From positions 1 to 64,000 of the forward strand of contig PFDP01000015.1 of the NCBI GenBank assembly GCA_002772535.1: a stretch of 64,000 bases of DNA. Direction: 5' to 3'. Below are positions 12,501 through 20,800 of the stretch, piece after piece (the stretch's first letter is position 1; every line of letters begins with the position of its first letter). Position numbers and translations under genes: made by a program. Origin of the DNA: Candidatus Peregrinibacteria bacterium CG10_big_fil_rev_8_21_14_0_10_36_19 (GTDB lineage Bacteria; Patescibacteriota; Gracilibacteria; UBA1369; LOWO2-01-FULL-3). The notes beneath the pieces were generated by a model. It saw only the letters and a list, made by a program, of their open reading frames with translations. It made no database searches and was not told the origin of the DNA.

Positions 12501-13933
12501 TTGAACTGAACAGTTCTTGAAGAACCATCAACAACATCTAAACGAACACGAATAGTTTCAGTAACACCTTCTTTAATGAATAAAGGAGAATTTGAAAAAT
12601 CGAATACAACTTCTTTACCGCTTAGTTGAGCAGTAGATAGAACTTTTCCATTTTTATCAACCAATTCAACATCTTTTACATCACCATCAGCGGCAGTACC
12701 ATTATTCAAAAGAGTCAACATTTTTACATTCATACCTTCATTTGATCCAGCAGTGAATGTAAATTTAGCAACATCTTGATCTGTAACTCCAACATCTACA
12801 GTACGAGTTGAAGTAGAAATTGATTGTGAATCAACAGCTAAAGTACCAATTGTATTAGATCCGTCTTGAAGACTAAAACTTCTACCTTGAATTGGAAGTC
12901 CAGAAGTAGATTTAGCATTTGAATCAATTGCAGTAACTTTAAAGTTTAAAGTACCTGCTGTTGCAGTAGAAGCTAGGTTAACCTTTACTGTAACAGTAGA
13001 AGATTGACCAGCTTTAACTACGATAGGTTTAGAATCGAAACTAATATCTGCAACCTTGTCAGATATAGAAACAAAGTTACCATATCTTACACCATCAGCA
13101 GTAAATACTGAAACACCTGATACTACAGTATCAGCAGCTAGACCGCCTTTTAAAACAGTAAATCCTGTAACAGAAACATCTTCTGCACCAGCTTTTAGAA
13201 CAACATTAACTACATCGTTATAAGCTGTAGAACCTGCCAAATATTGAGCAGTAGGCTCAGCACCTGCTGAAACTGTAAGAGGACCTGAAGCTGTAGGAGT
13301 AGTAGGAGCTTCTGCTCTAGCAACTGGGCTAGCAGATAGAACTACCATTTTAGAACCTTCAGCTCTGTTGATGTTAGCACCTGGACCGAAAGATCCATTT
13401 GGGTAACCACCAACAACGCTCCAGTGGTAAACAGTTGCTACGTAGTCACAAGCCCAGCTCGCGATTGAGCTAGAATCTGTGAACATACCACAACCACTTT
13501 GCTTTTCTAGACCGAAAGCTTCAGTAGCCATTTTAGCAAATTGTTCACGAGTAATTGAGTCGTTAGGACCAAAGTACCCAGCTTTTGGAGCAGCGTAACC
13601 GCTAACTACACCGTGTGAAACGGCTGTTTCGATTGCGCTGAACGCAGGATGTCCTTTAGGAACATCTTTGAAAGTTGCAGTTGCAGGAACATCAGCTGTA
13701 AGACCAGCTTTACCTACAAGCCACATAGCAGCATCTGCTCTCGTCAGGTTTGTACCAGGATTGAATTTAGATCCTGTTACTAAACCAGCACCTTCTAGGT
13801 CAGAAACGTATTGAGCAAACCATTCGTTTGCTGGCACGTCGCTGAAAGCCGCGAAGGCAGTAGCAGATACCACGAAAGTTGAAAGGATCGCCACCATTGA
13901 GATGGAAGCAATTACTTTGCGAAACTTATCCAT
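9599..13933 (-). CDS. Probable major S-layer protein with N-terminal SLH domains
   Basis: A 1444-residue exported protein. The signal peptide is MDKFRKVIASISMVAIL through SATAFA. Three SLH domains occupy about residues 28-205 (FSDVPANEWFAQYVSDLEGAGLV, FKDVPKGHPAFSAIETAVSHGVV, FTDSSSIASWACDYVATVYHWSV). The rest is low in Lys, rich in Thr, Ser, Ala and Gly, and reads as a series of beta-sandwich modules. N-terminal SLH followed by a long beta region, strong codon bias and a dedicated terminator fit a highly expressed lattice protein; this is inference. A pair of GAAACGGA repeats (13962 and 13981) lies in the leader. It is divergent from the giant surface gene at 14861. Confidence 0.8.
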   Translation of the reverse strand: MDKFRKVIASISMVAILSTFVVSATAFAAFSDVPANEWFAQYVSDLEGAGLVTGSKFNPGTNLTRADAAMWLVGKAGLTADVPATATFKDVPKGHPAFSAIETAVSHGVVSGYAAPKAGYFGPNDSITREQFAKMATEAFGLEKQSGCGMFTDSSSIASWACDYVATVYHWSVVGGYPNGSFGPGANINRAEGSKMVVLSASPVARAEAPTTPTASGPLTVSAGAEPTAQYLAGSTAYNDVVNVVLKAGAEDVSVTGFTVLKGGLAADTVVSGVSVFTADGVRYGNFVSISDKVADISFDSKPIVVKAGQSSTVTVKVNLASTATAGTLNFKVTAIDSNAKSTSGLPIQGRSFSLQDGSNTIGTLAVDSQSISTSTRTVDVGVTDQDVAKFTFTAGSNEGMNVKMLTLLNNGTAADGDVKDVELVDKNGKVLSTAQLSGKEVVFDFSNSPLFIKEGVTETIRVRLDVVDGSSRTVQFNIQNDYDILASGAETSVSVLPTAGGSQECTFPLGDSSACSSGTETAAADMNKIQINAGALTVSKSTTSPSGKFGQGAQDVVLGTWKLDASGEKMEVRQICFDLQNAGATSGTFDDLTGSIKVVLSGGKSVYSATPVTSHDDGTCDVYTLSSYFTVDPAKDETVSLVVNVKQDITAGDTFTAEFGKVYYKKLTSNTFATAASTEVAANTLTAEAKTLSVSEDTSYPDQTFVKGGSVKLAQFNLQAGAAEKLSLQTVVVDVSSVTGLTNLKLMSNGEQLGSTIATPATTDNSFSVSGNLQIDAGSTASLEVWGNVSSAGSGTYIVSTNTADITFTGVSSGSSGTAPAAAVTFQTLTSAAAGTLAVSSPSQAAASILHAGETGKRLLDFKLEAANEDMTVDTVTVTTENGGGDLQNFTLKRSDGTVVKAGVSVINDLVQFSGLTETITKDTQKSYYVEAGTTDSGALLSGRKVFVALAGIEATGSDSGSNVRASASGNVVASAVSSTKAYSLGDIIFSSGAISDYHVANATVPAGSDMTGVASNLLAANGDAAGATGADAGELLTSGFPTRQVYTAPASGGSNNAWEIGTLLFVIDDNADANTGFGVVTTAVSANTLGNADSLEVALNGDASSTTTVTVATGDNMVEVDTYGGGIIASGVLNVDFAVGDVAYLYDADGTNGFYMADAALTAGATITGAGAVFTGITLANGDVISKLKSTCTEAIGTLASDTADCDYNVGDVLWFEDASSTDGFVVVETAVEKGDVWAAGSIGGGATLAATDRLSKVYSPAAEGKLHTLHDVEPVITNSAKTFSSTITGSEQTVAIWDITASGPRSMYVSSIAVTCTGSYASNTGANDNTFRTYVNGTLENTTAASDCTTGTTITFASPIEIGSNTSKEFEFKYDTAATSGQASGESFVLKLNGTSGDWEATQPLSWYYTAAGASPGNEPTAAAPTTQSDSYPVNGPTLTY

Positions 13934-14860
13934 AATATCTATGGTTAAAGAATTAATATGTGAAACGGATTTTTTCTTGCGAAACGGACAAAAAGTTAAG
14001 AAAAAAGGGTTTTTATAAAGTTTTATATTTCACCTCGGCCATCCGAGATAACCTATAAAACAGTTTTGTTTTGAAAGTTTTTTTCGACGCCCCATTCAGC
14101 TCATGCTTGTGGAGTCGCCTGCATCCTATATTTCAAAGGTCGAAGTTTACAGTATATAAGGTATGTTTATATCTGGTTGTGTAGTTACCAATGCGTTTTT
14201 CTCTTATCTAAGCCATTTTAGTGGGATATGAAGTATCGCACGAATAGCTTTCGACTTAAATCACAGTAAAATTTATCAAAGTGACTAGTCGGAGTCAATC
14301 ATTTTTGGCTTACTCGAGGGATAACAAAGAAGAAAAATTAGTATTAAAAGTTCTTGTTTTTATGCCCTTTTTGGCCGGTTTTGGCTTATATTAGCCTCAT
14401 TTCTTTTTATAAATGTTCACACTCTATAACTGTTTTGTGTGTGTTTTGTTTCAAAAAAGTTATTGTCATGTGGTTGATTTATTGTGATTCTTTAGAATCT
14501 TTGTGTGGTGTTGACTAATCGTGGCTTATTGTACGGCTTTTTTAGCTTTTTGGGTAGTATTTGTATAGTTGTATATATATAAGGTATAGAAATATGCGGC
14601 TTGAGGCGTTTTTAGTGATTTTGTTTTTGAGGAGGTGGTTTGACTTTTTTAAAAGAATGTATTTTGAAATTTGGGGTGCTTGAGTATTTACAAAATTTTA
14701 GAATTTGTTGGAATGTTTATTTTTTGTTCTGAGTATACGTACGCCCTTTTAGCTATAGAAATAATTGAAAAATGTTTTTTGTCATTTTTAAGTGCTTGGT
14801 TTGATTAGTCACTTGAACACATAATGTATTCTGTAAATTTGTTTTAATAACCCCTCATTC
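13934..14860. other. 927-bp AT-rich divergent intergenic region
   Basis: No open frame with coding character is visible. It lies between the starts of two large surface-protein genes and should hold both promoters. Visible elements are two GAAACGGA copies (13962-13969 and 13981-13988) in the S-layer leader, a small hairpin CTCGG-CCAT-CCGAG (14034-14047), and a repeated TATATAAGGTAT (14153-14164 and 14576-14587). A long regulated leader or small RNAs are possible, but I recognise no known RNA family. Confidence 0.5.
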
Positions 14861-17800
14861 ATGAAGTTTCCCAACTTTATAAGGAGATTCGTTTCATACG
14901 TTTCTATCATGACCATTGCATTAAGCATGGTTGCAGCGGGTCTGCCCACGGTTTTGGCAGCCTCAACTATTTCCATTACTACTAATGGACTTCAAAATAA
15001 TTTTCCTGGTGCTCCAATTGCACAAGGAGTTACGGCGGCAGCTTTGTCTGTGTCTGTAACAGCTTCACAAGCATCACAAACTCTAACAGGCATAACTGTG
15101 AACTTTGATGGTACTGGATTTGCAACTTCTGATTTGGAAGCTTTAGCAACGGATAATACATCTGGAGTACAACTCTACCTTGATGATGGAGAACTTTCCG
15201 GAGGCGGAATGATATGGTTTAACTCTGGAGCAGATACCTTAGTAACATTGGATAATCCTACATGGTCTTCAACAAGCGTAACGCTTACGCCCGCAACACC
15301 GGTTTCACTTACTAGTGGTACGGCAAAAGTTTTTTGGGTGGTAATAAAAACTTCAAATACAGGAACAAATAATGATGAAATAAGACTCACTGTACCTACA
15401 AATGGAGTAACAACCTCAGACGGAAACGGTCCAGCAAGTGATTTTGTGGCCAATAATTTTGCAATTGATACTGTAGCACCAACTATAACTTCTGTTAGCG
15501 GAGCTTCAGGCTCACCAACTTTAGAAGTAAGATTTAGTGAACCGGTTATAAGCATTTTAGATTTTGGTATAGGTAATGCAGACAATTTTACATTCACAGA
15601 CAATGGTACAACTGGTGGAAGTGCAATTAGTGCACTAAACCACAATGCAGGGCAAGATTTTATGACGATAACTCTAGATAGTAATACAGATTTTGGTGAC
15701 TTTGATGGCAGCCCTAGTACACTAGCAGCAGCGTCAGCAAAAATATCTGATGTAGCTGGTAATGCAATGGGAACAAGCGCTGTTAGTTTTTCTAGCCCTG
15801 TAAAGTTTACAAGTGGAGCACTACCTGGAACTTTTGTTGGAGATACAGGATACAGTTTTAATCTTGGAGTAAGTGGAGGTAATAGTGGAAGTTATACTTT
15901 TAGCGATCAGTCAGCTAATGGATCAAAATTAAGTGATTTGGGAATAACTTTAAATACTTCAACAGGGGCATTATCAAGCGGCGGTGGTGTTGCAAATAAG
16001 CCTGGAAGCCATAACGTTCTTTTGAGAATAACAGATGGAAATACAACAGCTGATAAAGTTTACACAGTAAATATTGCAGCAACTGAGGGAGCTGGAATAC
16101 CTGGTGTAAGTCTAGTAACGCCATCAGGTGGATCAAAAGGAACATCAACTCAAACTATCAATGTAACTGGAGTAAATACAACTTGGTCTCAAGGAGTAAC
16201 AACAGCAACTCTTGCTCTACCACCTGGGGATGGTGGAACAAACGCAATTGGTGCCGCAGGTGGCGATGGCTCATCTGGAAGCCCAACTGTAACTGTAAAC
16301 AGCCCGACTTCACTAACCATATCTTTTAGTATAGGAGCTGGAGCTTCTGAGGGAGTAAGAGACGTTTTAATAACAACTGGTGCACAAGTGGTTAATGCCC
16401 CTGGAGCATTTAACGTTTTTGCTTCTGGTGGATCAGGACTAACATTAGTATCACCTGTAAGCGCTGGTACAAATGTTCAACTACCACCTAGGTTTAACTT
16501 TTTACCATCTGCTTCAGGCAGCGTAAATTCTTACAGAATTTCTGTTTTTTCTGATGCAAATGGTCAACAAAGAGTTTGGGATTATGCCTTCCCTAAACCG
16601 GCAGATGTGGACAATTCAAATGGTAGCCATTGTGGCGCAACTTTGTGTGAAATTGAATATGGAGAAGGTTCTTTTGGCTTTTTACAACAACCAACCTTCC
16701 TTGCTCCGAATACAAAATACTACTGGAAAGTTCAATCGAATGCGGAGACATACACAAATGTTAGTACATCAACCATTCCTTTAGAAACTACACCGTTAAG
16801 ATATTTCACAACTACTGAGTCTGTCACAGATGTATCCCCTCCTGAAATTTTTCACAGACCTGTGTTTCAGGCTACAGCAAGCGCAAATCTAAAAATATAT
16901 GCAAGGATTTTTGATAATATTGCCACTAGCAGTACAACTCCTCAATTAACTGGAAAGGTTTACTATTGTCAGGGAGCTGTATGCAGCCCTACAACAACTG
17001 CTGATGCCGCTTATGTTGGAAGTGGATACTTTAGCTTTACTATACCTTCTGCAACAATAAGTACGGCTGGTACAAAAATAAGATATTATTTGGAAGCTAG
17101 CGATGGAACAAACTTAAGAACTTTTAAGGACCCTACAGAAAATCCATTCACAATTACTTCCGTAGCCAGTGGTGCAACTACGATTGCCGGAACTATCAAG
17201 GACGCTGATGACGCCTGTGGAAGCGGAAGCACAAACCCAAGACAATCAACTATTTTTGCGGAGGGAACAGGATTTAATACAACAAGTTCAAATGATGCAA
17301 ATTGTACATTTACTTTGTCTAATATGCCTGCCGGTGTTTACGACTTAGTAGCTTTTAAAGAGGGATACTCAGATAGAATAGTGAGTGGTACACCGTCTGG
17401 ATCTAGCGGAGTGGCTTTGAAAATTAAAGCTGGTCAGTTTGGCGGATTTGGTGGAGATACATCAAAAGCTAAAATTAAATTTCATGGTCCACCCGATGGA
17501 GCACAGGGAATCCCTGGTACACAAACTGGAGTTAGTGTGTTTGCTGTTTTTGATAAGCAAATGAGTCAAAGTACTATCAATAGTACTAATTTCACTGTAA
17601 GCGAAGTAAATAAATCTAATGGAAATTTAACAGATATCACAAGTCGCGGCGCTGTAGTTTATTACCCAACTAGCCCAAACTTACCTGGTATTCCACCGGA
17701 AGGTAACATGGTAGTTTGGACATTAAGCGGAGATAATACTCTTGGAGATGATAAAACAATCGTAGTAAAACTAGCTGCAGATATCACAGACAAATCTGGT

Positions 17801-20800
17801 AATTCAATTGAAGGTAATCAATCTGATGGAAGTTATGCCTTCATGTTTAACACTGGTGTAACGCCTGATTTCAACACATTTAATTCAGCAACAGGATCCT
17901 TCTCAGGTGGTGGAACTTTTGGAGCTGGTCAATTTATACCTCCTCATGTTTCTAGCTCTTCTCCAGCACCTGGATCATTTGGAGTTCCTAAAAATGCCAA
18001 GATAGTTGTAGAATTTTCTGAGCCAATGTCTGATGACGGAGGTGGCTACACGCTAGCAAGTAATTTTAAATTATACACAGTTGCTAGTGGTACAGAGACT
18101 GACGTAACAAGTGCGGCAATAAATACAGTAACTCTTGATTCTAGTAAACGAAAAGCGGTTGTGGCTCTAAAAGGCACATACAATAGCGGCTTGTTTGCTT
18201 CAAATACTGAGTATGTTGTGAAAGTTTTAGGTGGAGCGAAATCTGGAGCTGGACTTACTCTTGCACCTCCTGATCAATCCACAAATGTGATGTTCTTTTC
18301 TAAATTTAAAGTTGGCTCAAGTTCAGATACTGGAGCCCCATCTTTACTTGGAACAATACCAAATGCTGGATCAACAGATTTCCCAGTAAATGCTAATGTA
18401 TTCTCTGCAACTTTTGATAAAGATTTAGACCAAAGCACAATCACCTCTTCTACTGCATACCTTTCTGTGGGATCTAGAACTGTAAGTGCAGATGTGCAAT
18501 ATAATCCTGGTGCTAGAGAAATTTTAATTATTACAAAAACAGCTCTAAGCCCTAGTACTACATACACACTAAATATTAGTAATAGTGTAACAGGATTAAA
18601 TGGCACTGCTATTACGGCTGTAAGTAAATCATTCACAACTGGTGGTGCCGATACCGTGGCACCAAAAATCCAATTCATGAACTGTGATGATTATGCCTGT
18701 GCGGTAACATTTGATGAACCTATGAATGCAGCAAAAGTTTCCGATACTTCGAACTGGACTACAAGCGTGCTTAATGTACTAGCTTATCTAGGCCTAGAGT
18801 ATGGCAATGCCGGATTTGCTAGTTTGTCTGGAACGGCGGTTGATTTAAGTAGTGCATCTTTTAGCTATGACGGTGCTACAAAGACAGTAAAAATTGAAGG
18901 TCTAGATTTAAGTTCAGCAATTGGTAAAGAGCTTTCACTTGGTATGGACTCTAGCGGTGCCAATCAATCTAAAGATTTAGCTGGTAACGCCTTGGATGCT
19001 GATTACTCAAGCGTTAGAGCTGTAATTCAAAATAGTGCTACAACAAAAGGTGCACTAGGGCCAAATGCCTCATTTGGTGGAGAGACTGTATTTGAAAAAA
19101 TGGGTAACGCTCTGCCGGATAATTTTAGTACGGCAACTTATGGTTTTGCACCTCCTGTTGAGGTAAGACCTTTCAACGCAATGGCTGGAAGATCAACAAT
19201 CTTTGGAGTAAGAATTCCTATTTCTAAAAAGATTTCTGCTGGCGGCCAAATCGTTCTAACATTCCCAAATGGATATGATATTAGTGGCGCAAAACAGGAT
19301 CCAAATAGCCCTATGCATTTTGATCTAAATGGCCCAGGAAGCGGTACTATAAAATTCAAATGTAATACTTCAACAGCTTTAACAAAAGTATGTAGTGGAG
19401 ATAGTACTATAACTGGCGATTCAGGCGGTGATACAACAACTGTTGGTGGACTTGCGGATGATGGTGTGACAGTAAATTCTAGCGCAAGAACTGTTACAAT
19501 CACTTTGTCTGCTGATACTAATTCAAGTGGTCCAGACTTTATAACTTTTGATATTGCTGGCATTACAAACACAACATCTCCAAAAGATTTTGGAACCTCA
19601 GGCTATACTGTGGATGTAAAAACTAAAAATGGTTCAACAGTAGCGGAAAGTCTTACTTCCCTACCTTTCTTTATTAAATCGGCTGGAAGTTATGCTCTAA
19701 CTGGAACAATAACAGCAACGGGTAATGATCAAAGTGGAACAATTAAAGTTTATGCTTTCTCTCCACAAACTGGACCTTTGGAAGCTACTACTACAGATTT
19801 TAGCGGTGCAACAACTGCAACATACTCATTTACAAGTCTACCTGCTGGAGAATATGAAATATTTACTGATCCATTAGTAAGTATTAATACTGCAAGTTTT
19901 GTTGGTAGCTCACCTGTAAGAGTAAAAATGACAGGGAATACAACAAAAAACTTTACTATTGGTAGCGCCACAAGTGGTGGTACTGATGTAAAAGTTTGGG
20001 TAAAAGGTCCTGCAAATGAAGTGCTTGATTTGTTTGCTTTTGGTCCTGCTGGACAAAGAGTTCTTCAAAAGACTTTAGATAATAATGCATCAAATTATGA
20101 AAGCTTTTTAATAAATTTACCGAATGGAAATTGGTCTATTGGAGTTGGACCTTCAATGCCAAAAGGAGTTACCAATGCTAGACCTCCAGAACCAAACTAT
20201 ATGCCTCCAAAACCACTAGATATTAATATCATTGGAGGGACTGTTTATGAATCAAGTGCTGATGCTAATAATTCAGCAGCTGATGGGGGTGCTGATGCCG
20301 CAAATGACGGCGAAGTTTCTTTTGCACTTACAAGCACTTCAAAAACAATTAAAGGAGTTGTAAAAGATGGTTCTAATAGAGTTTTAGCTAGTGCAGAAGT
20401 GTTTGCATACGACCCTGTTAGTGGTTTTGGTGCTTTCACACAAGCAGACACCTCTGGAGCATTTACTCTCAATGTTGGTGATACAGGTAACTTTAAAGTT
20501 GGAGCATTTATCCCTGGAATGGGAGAATCAAAAGAATACTCTGTTGTTGTAAAAAGTGATGCCACAACTTACCTATCAATAGATGGAGCGGCGGCGATTA
20601 CACCTGCAACTGCAGCAAGTACATTCGTAATTAAAATGACAAAACCTGATTATACAATTTCAGGTACGGTGAGTGATGCCATTGGTGGAACTGTGCAAGG
20701 AGCAAATGTGTATGCATATAAAACAAGCGGACCTGGAAATGCTCATGCCAATGTAGATTCTTCTGGAAATTATAAACTATATGTAAGCGCTGGAACTTGG

